This document shows positions 21,695 to 32,396 of a stretch of 64,000 nucleotides of DNA, piece by piece. Under the pieces are notes generated by a model, which did no database searches, had not been told where the DNA came from, and was given only the letters and a program-made list of their open reading frames with translations. Each line of letters opens with the position of its first letter. Position 1 is the stretch's first letter. The stretch spans positions 5,830,294 to 5,894,293 of the forward strand of contig CM064530.1 of NCBI GenBank assembly GCA_032716605.1, in the 5' to 3' direction. Source of the DNA: Paralithodes platypus (taxonomy: Eukaryota; Arthropoda; Malacostraca; Decapoda; Lithodidae). The position numbers were made by a program, and so were the translations under genes.

Positions 21695-22332
21695 TTAACC
21701 TCTGAAGTGCGCATGGGGGTAATTGGAAACGTCCCCCTGTGCTGACGTATTTGAGGTGTTTCCGTCACTAAAATATTCATTGTGCCATTAATAGCATTAA
21801 TATTTATCCATATGCGCCTATTATGGGTTGATTATAAAGGTATTAACCTGAAACAACAATAAAACGAGTGAAAACAGCGTTTGGATGGTCAAAATCGGAG
21901 ATATAGCCCGCGAGTTGTATAATGTATGGGTGAGGCAATCTGCTTTCCCGCCAATTTCCCCCAAGGCCACTGAGACGCAGTCGATCGATACTCTCTCTCT
22001 CTCTCTTGCACTCGCTTGCTATCAGTGATGACCACACCCTCCAATCGGATTTCTAATGTTAGCACGAAAATATACCTCAGAATAAGGGAATAACAGGGAA
22101 AATAGGTGATAACTGAAGGAGAGGAGGAAAGTGGGGAAGGAGGGGAGGTAGAGGACTGAGATTTTGCATGGCCCAGGGGCCAAAAAAAAAAAAAAAAAAT
22201 AAAAAAAAAAAAAATAAAAAAATATTTTTTTTTCGATGTCAAAAGTTGATTTTTATTTTCTCTGACTCTTAAGAGTCTTCCCGCAGTGCGCCGGGGGAAC
22301 TCTTAAGAGTCTCCCCGCAGCTCCCGGGTTAA
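21695..22332 (+). mobile_element. TTAA MITE family 2
   Basis: It begins TTAACCTCTGAAGTGCGCATG and ends CCCGCAGCTCCCGGGTTAA. The terminal TCTTAAGAGTCTTCCCGCAG block is duplicated (about 22265 and 22300). It carries two A-runs interrupted by T near 22182-22225. Confidence 0.7.
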
Positions 22333-22723
22333 GGGGGTAGGGTATATTTATAGGTCGATTTATATATGTATATACATGTACTGTTTTTTTTTTTAGTTTC
22401 CTTCCTAGACTTCTATCAAGCTTAAAAAAAAAAAAAAAATGATATATTTGTACAATTTTTGGTAGAAAAATTTCTCGACCGAAGGCTGGTTCCTCCTAAC
22501 TTTCAGGTTCACTATCCTTCGCCAGGATAAAATCGACAACTTAATGGCACTAAAGGTCTTAATATTGACAAAGAAATGGGACAAAATATCTAAAAATTGT
22601 TTAGTTTGCAAGTTTTACATTTTAATTGCCAAATTATTGGGCCGAATGTCTTAAAATCTGAAAACTAATGGGGCTGAACATGAGGGAGAAGGGGGGCCAG
22701 AAAACCAAACCATCCACCCTTAA
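22329..22723 (-). mobile_element. TTAA MITE family 1 abutting family 2
   Basis: It starts at the same TTAA that closes the family 2 copy (GGGTTAAGGGGGTAGGG) and ends CCATCCACCCTTAA. Internal marks are TAGACTTCTATCAAGCTT and GGCCGAATGTCTTAAAATC. Confidence 0.7.
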
Positions 22724-22914
22724 TATGACACAGACATGATAGTTACATATATTTCATTAAGTGTCGAGAAATCAGTTGCTAAGGGATCCAATTTACCGTC
22801 AGCTGCAATAAAACTAACTACAGTAGATTATAGAGTTTGTTATATTAATTTGAACAGTAAATTTTGAGTTAGTTTTCAAGTTGTATATTTTAATTCAGCT
22901 GAAGACGACCCCTA

Positions 22915-23290
22915 TAGAAGTGTGTCAAACCGGGACAATTTCTGAAATTAATACAAAAGGACTGAAAAAAACAAAACATGAAGCTGCATTGTTTTGGCAA
23001 TTTTATCACTTCCAAGGACTTAATAAGATTTGTAAAGCATAAATGTAAAAGTGTATTATATTCTATGTAACTCAACTTTGCCACCGGCCTTATACAGCAT
23101 GATAAGAGACTGCGCCTGTGATTGACTGGCAATGACATCACTCCCATTGCCAGCCAATCACGGGTACAGTCCTTTATCATGCTGTATGAGGCCGGCGGCA
23201 AAGTTGAGTTACATAGAGTATAGTAATGATGATTAAAAAGAAGGGAAGAGTTATAATAGTTGTCTCGTTTGACACCTTGCCATAGAGAAA
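22915..23290. repeat. Dispersed repeat interrupted by a palindromic hairpin element
   Basis: 22915-23056 and 23223-23290 match the continuous sequence at about 44215-44410 (GCATTGTTTTGGC, CATAAATGTAAAAGTGTAT, then AATGATG..AAAAG). The insert at 23057-23222 is an inverted repeat with arms of about 75 bp (CTATGTAACTCAACTTTGCC and its complement). Confidence 0.75.
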
Positions 23291-23470
23291 TCAAAGATTA
23301 AAGAGGGAAAAACTATTCCCATTAACATTTGACTACCTAGTCCTTCCTAAGCTGGATAAAATCATTTAATATTTGCCAGAATAAACTTGAAGTTTTATCA
23401 TTTTACTGAAGAGGTTGATATCCCATGGAAACAAATGATGATGTTTGGTAAAGTATATTTTTATTTTCAG

Positions 23471-23474
<4 letters not shown>

Positions 23475-23523
<49 letters not shown>

Positions 23524-23545
23524 TATACTGTATATATATATATTT
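23475..23545. repeat. TA microsatellite
   Basis: A TA run of about 45 bp, then CAGTATACTG and a second short TA run. Confidence 0.9.
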
Positions 23546-23751
23546 TTTTCAGTAACTATGTAGAGTTAAATAAATGGAATACTGAATAATATGTTAAATT
23601 CCTGTTTATTATAAAGCAACACAAACAAATAAAGATAATTCAAGATTTGACTTTTGCTTCCTCTTGAAGATTGTAAGTGGTTTCACCTCATTTATTAGGC
23701 ATTTATAAGACACTTCACCCCATGCAGGTAGGTCTCTCTTTCTCTCTCTCT

Positions 23752-23905
23752 CCCATCTTGCAACACAATCCCACCCCTAGGCAACTCTGTGCAACTCTCC
23801 AACCCAAGAGTGAAACGTTATACAGTACTCAATCTTTTTTCTATTCAGCAACTGAGCTCTGGAACTCTCCCAGAATCAGTCTTTACCTCTTCCTATGACT
23901 TAAAA
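23752..23905 (+). mobile_element. LINE family J 3' fragment
   Basis: It contains CTTGCAACACAATCCCACCC, CTCCAACCCAAGAGTGAAACG and CTCCCAGAATCAGTCTTTACC, in the order found in other J copies. Confidence 0.65.
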
Positions 23906-23981
23906 AAAGTAAAATAAACAACATATTTATCATTGCATTAAGAAAACATAAGGGGTCCTTGAATTTTTATGAGTGACTGTA

Positions 23982-24196
23982 CAGTCCGCTAATAAGTCAT
24001 GTCTCCGCTGGCATTACGTTTGGCTTGCTCTGTGCTGTATTAATGTCTGTCAGATGTTGAATAGGGTGGGCAAGTGTAGGAACATGTTTGTATATTTCAC
24101 TCGATATTAAGAAATGAAGCTTAGATATTGCTGAAACCAATTATTGATCAAAACATAGGCTACTTGGTGCCGAGACATCACTTACTAGCGCGACTG
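23982..24196. mobile_element. MITE with TA target duplication, second copy
   Basis: The ends are TA|CAGTCCGCTAATAAGTCATG and CATCACTTACTAGCGCGACTG|TA. The internal GTATTAATGTCTGTCAGATG is shared with 1510-1720. Confidence 0.7.
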
Positions 24197-25439
24197 TACA
24201 ACAGAGTAACATTTAAATGTACAGGGAATATATTGTAGGCCTATGCAATATAACCTATCCATTCAAAATTATTATGAACATGCAACGGCTATGGTGATTA
24301 TTTTGTTTGAGAGATAAATATGGTGATTTGGGAGGCTGATTGGTAGGCTATAGCCAAGGACTGTGTATATAGCCTACATGCCGGATGGCACAATGTGCCA
24401 TGTACTGCATGACCACTTTATTGCAAATTATTAAGCTTATAATGTCTCATAAATATCCTACGTCTGCATAATCGAAACAGGGTACACTATAAACTGCCAT
24501 ATATAGCCTAATATAATACTTATGCATTGATGATTTCAATTAAAGTACACTGAATTAGGACTGCAACATTATGCAAGCAAAGAAATGACAAGTGTTGATA
24601 AATAACTTGTCTGGCATGACTCATACGTCTGGTAGAGATGTGCACCACTTCCCTCCTCCCCCTTTCGTTTCTCCTCCCCAACCCCCTCCCCCTCCAGAGC
24701 TTCTCTCCTCTCCTCCTTCACCTCCCACGCATTCTTTAATATAATCCAAAGCAAGGCGTAATTTGTTTGTTCGGATTTCCACAGTTCTACTCGGTAAATG
24801 TGGAAAACAGAATGACGCTAGTGTGAACTTGCTAAAGTTCTGAGAATTTGAGATTATCCTATGATTGCTATTGCATCATAACAGCTTTACTATGTTACGG
24901 CAGTTTATCAACTACCACAACATAAACACTTAAACAATGATGTGGAAGTCAGAAATAGTGCATAACGGGTTTTGATATCTATGGGTAATAGTAGCCTATA
25001 ATATACAGTATTGTATCTACAAGCAAAGATGAGCAAGTTAAAACACAAGTTAGAACATCCCAAAGAGCATAACAATCATAATATTTCTGGTGATTAGGGA
25101 CAAGAACATCACAAACGAGCTTTCATTATCACCACAAGGAAAACAACGCTCGACGCAAATAAACAAACGTCTCTCAAGCGCCACAGAAAACGGGTGCCTC
25201 ATCTAAGGAGGTTAAATGTGGGGAGGGATACGAGCGTATGGTCCCTGCTTACCCCATGCGAGCGTGAAGCTAGTTAAAGGTCTGCTGGCGCTGGCGAATA
25301 TGGCTAACATTTGTCTGGAATATAGAAGCAAATATAATAAGCTATAATGATATTGTAACATATTAAAATATGTATCTTAAAAAAAAGGTACAGTACTAGA
25401 AGGTCGAAGCGCCGGAAATTGGCTTCACTTTCTCCTTTA
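24197..25439. other. No gene seen; pyrimidine-rich tract
   Basis: A C/T-rich tract lies at about 24650-24725. The rest is AT-rich with no recognised feature. Confidence 0.4.
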
Positions 25440-25636
25440 GTATCCATCCTCCAAGGCTTCATCAGCTGACTGGTGGAGTAAACAAACGCTCGACGTGTTC
25501 AGTTCAGGAGAGCTACACACACAGACGAGGAAGGTATACGTGAGGTTGGGGTGCGTAATTTAGCCCATACGTACGTTTCTTGTGGTTGTGTTGGTCATTC
25601 AAGGAGCCATCGGGCGCCTGCAGACTTGTGAGCTTG
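25440..25636 (+). promoter_or_regulatory. Possible promoter and 5' non-coding exon of gene B
   Basis: The stretch is higher in GC than its surroundings, repeat-free, and ends at GAGCTT|GTAAGTAT, a near-perfect donor. It contains TCAGCTGAC..GTGGAGT, also found upstream of gene A. The next good acceptor in the right place is 32396, directly before the gene B ATG. This is inference only. Confidence 0.3.
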
Positions 25637-25984
25637 TAAGTATCGTGTTTTTAAAAGTATATAATAGCCTAGTTCTTGCTACTTAGCCTATTGAATCTAT
25701 TGATCATGTATCAGTGGACAAAGAGTTATTTGTGGTGACGGGTGTGACTTTTCGGATTTTTTTTTATTTTAATAGGCCTAGCCTACGACTTTTCGGATTT
25801 TTTTTATTTTAATAGGCCTACCACGAATTTTCCGAGTGTTTTTTTATAAACAAAATTGGTCATTTGCATCAATATATAGTGTTTGTAATTAATTAGAAAT
25901 CTCGGGAAAACCTATTTTCCCCATTAGGCCTATCGATCGTTGTTGAGACACGCTCCTGATAGTGATTTGAAAAGACATTAGCCT

Positions 25985-26075
25985 AACCTAACAACCTTAC
26001 CTAACCTAACCTAACCTAACCTAACCTAACCTAGTATTATGGGTGGGGGCTGCCGCCCCCACACCCCCGCTGGTT
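25985..26075. repeat. Interstitial CCTAA (TTAGG) array joined to a GC-rich hairpin
   Basis: About eight CCTAA units, then TATTATGGGTGGGGGCTGCCG-CCCCCACACCCCCGCT. The G-run and C-run can pair as a hairpin. Similar joints lie at 26955-27027 and 27165-27285. Confidence 0.85.
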
Positions 26076-26389
26076 GAGTACTAATCCCTTAATAAAAACA
26101 ATAAAAACAAAAATTGTCTGTGATTACCGGTATACGAAGGTGAAAGAAAAGTCGGAAAAACTCCATTTATTGGTCACCAATTTTCCCATGTATTTTTTTA
26201 TTTTTCCCTGTTAGTTTTCATCAATATATAGTGTTTAGAAATAATTAGAACCCTCGGCGAAACCGTTTTCCCCATTATACAACGATCTTAAGACACCCGA
26301 TAGTGGGGAGGGCTATGAAGTACAGGGAAAATGAGGGGTTAAATGCGTAAAACGGCGATACAAACGTATTCAAGCAAAACTTGGCTCGG

Positions 26390-26880
26390 GTTTGAAGGTA
26401 TTTCAAAGGTCTAAAACCCAATATTTCGAAAACCCGAGCCAAGTTTTGGTCAAAGCTGGCTCGGATTTTGCGAGTTTGTAGACAACAAAATGACAGTAAC
26501 CTCATTTAGAAATTTGGCTCAGGTTTCCCAAAATTGCAAAGCCATAAAACCCGAATTTTGGAAAACCCGAGCCATGTTTTGGCCAAAGCTGGCTCGGATT
26601 TTGCGAGTTTGTAAACAAACAAATGACAGTAACCTTATTTAGAAATTTGGCTCAGGTTTCCCAAAATTGCAAAGCCATAAAACCCGAATTTTGGAAAACC
26701 CGAGCCAGGTTTTGGCCAAAGCTGGCTCGGATTTTGCGAGTTTGTAGACAAACAAATGACAGTAACCTCATTTAGAAATTTGGCTCAGGTTTCCCGAAAT
26801 TGCAAAGCCATAAAACCCGAGCCATGTTTTGGGAAAATTGTCTCTGATTTTGCGAGTTTTAAGAGTAAACAAATTACACT
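26390..26880. repeat. 133-bp tandem repeat, about 3.5 copies
   Basis: Unit starts at 26431, 26564 and 26697 (AACCCGAGCCAAGTTTTGG-type) are spaced exactly 133 bp apart. Each unit contains the inverted pair GGCTCGG/CCGAGCC. Confidence 0.9.
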
Positions 26881-26954
26881 AACCTAATTTCGATTTTTGG
26901 CTCATGTTAAGCTATCATAGTGTTTACAAGCCTATACCCCTTTGAAAGGACATT

Positions 26955-27285
26955 AGCCTAACCTAACAACCTTACCTAACCTATCCTAGTATTATGGGTG
27001 GGGGCTGCCGCCCCCACACCCCCGCTATTTGCATCTTTGACAGATTGTTTGTGTATTTGTCTGTGAAAAGGGGGTAATTGTTTAGTGTATGGCCTGCTAA
27101 AGAAAATGGATTTTTGAGCACAGACTAAACCAAATGTTCACTACTGTATTTACATAGCTGGTCATTAACCTAACCTAACCTAACCTAACCTAACCTAACC
27201 TAACCTAACCTAACCTAACCTAACCTAACCTAAGGTAACCTGGGCATCCTGGGGGCTGCTGCCCCCAGACCCCCGCTGGTCTTGG
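26955..27285. repeat. Two more CCTAA arrays with GC hairpin tails
   Basis: The first is short (26957-26995) and followed by GGGTGGGGGCTGCCGCCCCC. The second (27165-27240) has about 14 CCTAA units and is followed by GGGGGCTGCTGCCCCCAGAC. Confidence 0.85.
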
Positions 27286-27496
27286 GATGAAAAGTGATAA
27301 AAAACACATATCTCTTACCTCATTATTCAAAGTTTTGTATTTGGTTTAATATACACTTACCAGGTCATTTGAACAGTTATATTGCTTCTATATATCATAT
27401 AATACACCATAGAATACGTTTTTAATAACTAGAAAAAAAAAGAGTACTTCGATTAAACAATTACGGAAATACCTTAAAACACGAGCCAAGTTTTGC

Positions 27497-27838
27497 TTAA
27501 ATAAATTTGTTTTCGCCGTTTTTAAACCCGCGAAAATAAGAAAGCGTAATTGCATACCATATTGAGATGTGGAGGGAGTAGGTGAGGAAGAGATGCGTCC
27601 ACGTTTTCGACGAGGAGTTACGACGAGTAGTGGTTTTATTTAAAAACCAATAATGACCGCATCGCCACTGGTCTGCCGGTTCATAATAGTAACATTCGTT
27701 TGAGCAGAGTTTGCAGGAAACAGAGGTAGGCAAACAACCATGGTCAGTAAAAACCTTAAGGGCTGCACTATTGTTCCTTGTAGTGTCAATAATCACTGAA
27801 TGTGGGAGGGGTGAACAACCATTACAAGCGGCGTCCAT
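27497..27838 (-). pseudogene. Possible Merlin/ISXO2-like transposase N-terminal fragment
   Basis: The frame of 113 codons includes AALKVFTDHGCLPTSVSCKL then CSNECYYYEPADQWRCGHYW, followed by a K/T/R-rich segment and a hydrophobic helix-like part. The pattern of an FxxxHGxLP helix, a C-x2-C knuckle and a WxC segment resembles the zinc-ribbon start of Merlin/IS1016-type transposases. The catalytic domain is not seen. I recognise it only by pattern. Confidence 0.3.
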
Positions 27839-28407
27839 GACTAAAGTGAGGAGAGACTTAAATGAAGGTGTAGCTGTGATTGTTTCAGTGCAATGATGTA
27901 ATCAAGGTCAATAAACTCACCTGATAGGTTGCTGGTTGTATGCGTGACGGAATCTATGAGTTTAATGACGTGGTCAGAAAAAAACCCCAATAAGAATCCA
28001 GAAGTGTCTCGTGACGTATTGCGCAGGAGTTAGGAAATGAAACTCAGTATTTCCAATGAGGATTGGCAGATGGCGTGATAGTATTACAAAAGTTGAAGGA
28101 TAGAGCTCTCCAGTTCACGAAAAAATGGCGTCGCTGAAAGCCGCGCCGTCTATAAGAGAGTATTGACAACCGTTTTACGGTAGGTAGACATGTTGTTACC
28201 GTTTTTTTTAATAGGTTTTGCCGAGGGTTGAAACTAATTTTAATATGATGCTTAGAGCATATAGATTCCATATCTGTCTTCAAATATGTCAAAATAATTG
28301 GTGACCAATAAATGGAGTTATACTGAAAAGTCGATGAAGTCTATGGTGTTTACTCTGCAATCTTCAGCTTGATTGTACATTGATAACGGGAAAGTACCGT
28401 AGGCCTA

Positions 28408-28625
28408 TTGACAACCTTGTTACGAAAATTAAATTTTAGTACCATACTTTTATATTAGGTTTTTCCGAGGGTTTAACACATTTTCATATGATCTTTAGAC
28501 TTTAGAGCTATCGATGACTGAAAGTACCGTGTTGACAACCTTGTTTCGAAAAAAGACATTTTAGTACCATACTTTTTTATTAGGTTTTGCCGAGGGTTAA
28601 AACAAATTTTCTTATGATCTTTAGA
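28408..28625. repeat. Diverged tandem repeat (about 120 bp, two copies)
   Basis: TTGACAACCTTGTT..CGAAA, TTTTAGTACCATACTTTT and GGTTTT(T/G)CCGAGGGTT recur about 121 bp apart. A third, more diverged copy starts near 28160. Confidence 0.65.
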
Positions 28626-29022
28626 GCATAGACCCTATAGATTCATTATTTATCTTCAAATAGCCTATATCAACAAAATTTGTGGTAGCCTATTAAAATA
28701 ACATTAGCCTAGGCCTAAACCGACTTTTCTTCACACGTGTAGGTTGTGAATTTTAACCCTGCCTCTAGCACGATGGCATTTCTATTAATTGAATTAGGGC
28801 TATAAGTAGATCTAGAGTAGTTTATTCAGGCTAGGAAGTATCTTTCGCAGTGTTGAATTAATTGAGATAGCTAGGCCTAGCCTATAGCCTATAGCCTAGC
28901 CTAGCCTAGCCTAATTGTACCCCATAGATTTGTACGAATTGAACTTAGCCTAGGCAAGTTGTAGTAGTTATAAATTAGGCCCAGGGAAATTTATCACTGT
29001 TATCACTTACTACGGTAGGCTA

Positions 29023-29482
29023 CTGGTGTGAGGTGCTAGAGTTCCTTGTGACAGAGTGACAGGTTAAAACAGCCCATATGCCTATCATTTGAACCAAAAT
29101 CAGTTAAATCACAACTGTATTTCGATATATTGTTAGCGAGTCTAACCTACAGCTACCACTACTTACAATAATACTAATGCAGAAAATAACTATAGGCCTA
29201 AATAACAATAAATAACAATAATTTTGTGGGATAAAGTAGAAACTACTTATAGAAGGCAACAGCTCCCGGGGCGCTAACCACGATTCTATTTCGGTGGATT
29301 TTTACCTAATGTTAGGCCTATTGCATTTACTAACAGGTTTTAACCTAACCTAATACAATAACATTAAGTAAAATATATCGAAATACAGTCGTGATTTAAC
29401 TTATTTTAGTTCAAATGATAGGCATATGGGCTGTTTTAACCTGTCACTCTGTCACAGGGAACTCTAGCACCTCACACCGGTA
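29023..29482. mobile_element. Inverted-repeat element with about 115-bp arms
   Basis: The left arm from CTGGTGTGAGGTGCTAGAG to CGATATATTGTTAG pairs with a right arm ending CTCTAGCACCTCACACCGG, around a loop of about 230 bp. The arms are nearly identical, including CATATGGGCTGTTTTAACCTG. Confidence 0.75.
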
Positions 29483-29696
29483 CTAAAAAATAATGTTTCC
29501 AATCTTCCAGAACACACATAGGCCTATATGAATGTGTGACCACGTAGACCGTCCGATTTCACTGATCTGCATAATTATGTGCACAAATTTTTATATTTTT
29601 CTTCTAGCCTAATGTTATAGGCTATTATTATTATTATTATTATTATTAGACTAACCTAACCCAATTTTAAATAATATTAAAAAAAAAAAATAACAA

Positions 29697-29699
<3 letters not shown>

Positions 29700-29759
<60 letters not shown>
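29700..29759. repeat. TA microsatellite
   Basis: About 58 bp of uninterrupted TA. Confidence 0.95.
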
Positions 29760-29763
<4 letters not shown>

Positions 29764-29767
29764 ACCA

Positions 29768-30320
29768 TTAACCCGAGAAGAGTGTCCATTGATATTTTTA
29801 AATGCCCGCGTATGCGAAAAAATTACCCGACACATTTTGTTTATATAATAATTATACAATATTTACCATAGAAAGCATTATTTCTGTTCCATGTGCGTAT
29901 ATTTTACATATGATGAACATGTGAACTGTGAAGACCAGAAAATAGGTGTAAACAGCAAATATCTAGTGGAAAAAAAAATTGTGGCGGGAGGGGATGGATG
30001 GAGGCGGGAGAGAGAGAGCGCGCAACATCTTACCTCTGCAAGGTCTCTGGAGGCATGGCACTTAGTGACTGAGCTGTGTTAGTCATCTCTCTCGCATGTG
30101 AAAGGGAGGAGGGGGTGTGGAAGACCGTTACTCACCATATTTCGCACAGAAATAAGGGAGGAATGACATATAAGAGGAAAAATAGTCAATAATTGAAAGG
30201 GGGAAGTGGGGGCACACGTGTTGGGGAGAGGAAGGAAGTACCGTACTAAAGGGTGATTTGTAAAAAATGCCACCTAATCACATATTGCTTCAATGTGAGT
30301 GTCTGGGGCATTTTTTTTTT
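29768..30320. mobile_element. Diverged copy of TTAA MITE family 2
   Basis: It starts TTAACCCGAGAAG and carries GGAAAAATAGTCAATAATTGA and an A-run in the family order. The right end is unclear and followed by a T-run and CTTTT repeats. Confidence 0.45.
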
Positions 30321-30394
30321 TTTTCCTTTTCTTTTCTTTTCTTTTCATGGGTTTTCTTCCATGAGGCCTATCACATCCGCTTTACAGACACTTC

Positions 30395-30480
30395 CGTGAG
30401 GCCTATCAATTTTGCCGGGTTAGCTTCTGGTGGGATCGAATGCTAGACCTACTGGTTATGAGGTCTGAGATACGAGGCGG
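30395..30480 (-). repeat. tRNA-like (Met-type) segment, probably SINE-derived
   Basis: On the minus strand, ATCTCAGACCTCATAACCAG includes a loop CTCATAA (anticodon CAT) closed by GAC/GTC-like pairs. TAGCATTCGATCCCACC follows, resembling a T-arm B box. The acceptor stem does not pair well, so this is not called a functional tRNA. Confidence 0.35.
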
Positions 30481-31480
30481 TATACTGAAGACGGTTTGAA
30501 AGATATATATAAATTTGGTTGGGACTACGACTCCAGACTCTGTGACTATTGTTTTGATAGTTCCATCGTGGCGGGGAGGCGGTCACAAAAAGTAAGCAAC
30601 TTAACTGTAGTCCACTAATGTACAAAACAATCCAAGATAGTTGTTTTTTCCTCAATCCTTATTTTCCATATAAAGTGGAAAGAAAAATAATTAAAATTAA
30701 ATTATTGAGAGATTTATTGAAATTAAATTTATTTCACATTCTTGGTGGAATATTGGCTTGCTGTAAAGTAGATCATAGCTATAATCCAATTATGTCATTT
30801 TACGGTTTTCCAAAACTTAATAAAGTTTCTAACTAACATAGATATGGTACTGTACAGCATAATATTAGAACATGCTAGGTTAATAGGTTAGTTTGATGCT
30901 TAAAAACATACTGTATACTGTACGGAATTCCGATAAGCAAACATATTACTCATACATTGTTGCTATCCTTCAGTTATCTATGAATGATACTTTTAGGTAA
31001 TCTTATCAGATAAGGTATGGGATTAATCTTTTCACATCCTGCTGCTTATACAACATGCTGAAACAGCTATTGTATGTGATGTTGCCGCAAGTCCGGTTGG
31101 TGGCAGACTTGGAGAGGTCGCCCCTCGTTTAGATGGTCCAAATACAGTATTGATGTTTATGCTGGGGTTGCAGATATTGTTTATGACGTATCTTGAGAAG
31201 TTGTGACGGTTCCCCCTGTACAAACCCTACATCCTTAATAAACCTTCCAGTTGGACAACTGCATAGTCTTCTTAACAGGACTACTATCAGCCCCTGCCCC
31301 GGCCATCAACCTACAGTTCAAGGATAAAGTTCAGCCCAGAAGCAGAATCCAGGCAAACAGCAAGAACGATCCCCCGCCCTTCTAAAGAACTAGCTCAACT
31401 TTTTAGAGATCACTCTTCGCACAGCTGGCAAGAGTTTAGTGTTCACTTAATAGTCTCGAGTCTCCCGAGACCCTTCTTTG
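30481..31480. other. No gene seen
   Basis: Short open frames only; no coding or repeat signal recognised. Confidence 0.35.
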
Positions 31481-31484
31481 CATT

Positions 31485-31795
31485 TGACAGTATCAGTAAA
31501 ATCTCGCATTTTCGGACTAATTGGGGAAAGAGCCTGTCTGAAAGAATGATTTTTCCGGTTGTCTGAAACTCCGGATTCCGACCTCAGACTTCCGGAAAAG
31601 TTCAAAAGTCTGATATAGTCCGGACAAGATCTTTCATACAGACTATATTACTGACACTTCCAGAAAAGTCCTGAGTACAGTAATGTAGTCCGGATGTGAT
31701 CGTATCCGGACTATATTTCTCAGATTTCTGAACTTTTCCGGAAATCTGAGGTCTGAGTCCGAATTGCATAGCTAGTCCGGTTCTGCCATTATCCC
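31485..31795. mobile_element. Inverted-repeat element, possibly pogo/Tigger-like
   Basis: It starts CAGTAAAATCTCGCATTTTC and has long complementary arms: CAGACTTCCGGAAAAGTTC with GAACTTTTCCGGAAATCTG, and TATAGTCCGGAC with its complement. The start resembles pogo-like ends, but the right terminus does not mirror it cleanly. Confidence 0.45.
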
Positions 31796-31904
31796 AGCCA
31801 CTCCTCTATACCATGTTTTCTCATAAATCACTGCACAACTTCTCTAGGCACCCTATTAAAGAAAGGTCTTCTCCAGGTCTATAATCAGGCACAATACCCC
31901 ATAA

Positions 31905-32165
31905 GCTGGGGGTGGCCGACTTGAGACAAGAGACTCGGACTGAACATAAACACTATTTAAAGTTCCAATTCTTAGGGTCTGGGATCCCTTTCGCGTTCCC
32001 TCGACCCTTTCTCTGTCTAGTCTAGTAGGTGAATTTTACAAGGGGAGGAGAATTCCTAGCCTCCCGCCCTCGAAGTAGGAAAAGAGACGGACAGAAACGG
32101 GTAAGGTTGGGTAGAGGATGTCAAACCTCACTCTGGACAGGACCAGCCCTTACCAAAAAATTACA
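31905..32165 (+). repeat. Dispersed repeat D
   Basis: It shares CTGGGGGTGGCCGACT, AACAAGGGGAGGAG-type and CCTCACTCTGGA..GGACCAGCCCT blocks with 36678-36900 and 46760-46960, always in the same order and orientation. Class unknown. Confidence 0.7.
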
Positions 32166-32396
32166 TATACTGTATATACACACATACATATTAATGTGGA
32201 TAATTTGGATATTTGGATCACTAGTTTTGAAGTTTTGTTGATAACATAATTAAGATGACATGTTATTAATATCATGCCATATCACGTAATTGGGAAGTAT
32301 TGCCTGACAAGTATTTAGCTACAAATGTAGGCTAACTACCACTACTGTATTTGTTATGATTATATTTCATATCCTTACACAATATAACTTCTGCAG

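Larger units (their letters stand above)
26115..28345 (-). mobile_element. Possible decayed DNA transposon with inverted flanks
   Basis: 26115-26290 and 28195-28345 carry the same blocks in opposite orientation: AAAGTCGG..AACTCCATTTATTGGTCACCAATT against AATTGGTGACCAATAAATGGAGTT, and CCCTCGGCGAAACC against GGTTTTGCCGAGGG. Between them lie tandem repeats, TTAGG arrays and a minus-strand frame at 27497-27838 with zinc-ribbon-like residues. The ends are not precisely defined. Confidence 0.35.

Noticed and set aside
30395..30480. Functional tRNA-Met gene
   Set aside because: The anticodon-loop and B-box-like parts are present, but the acceptor stem does not pair and the D arm is irregular; SINE-derived is likelier.
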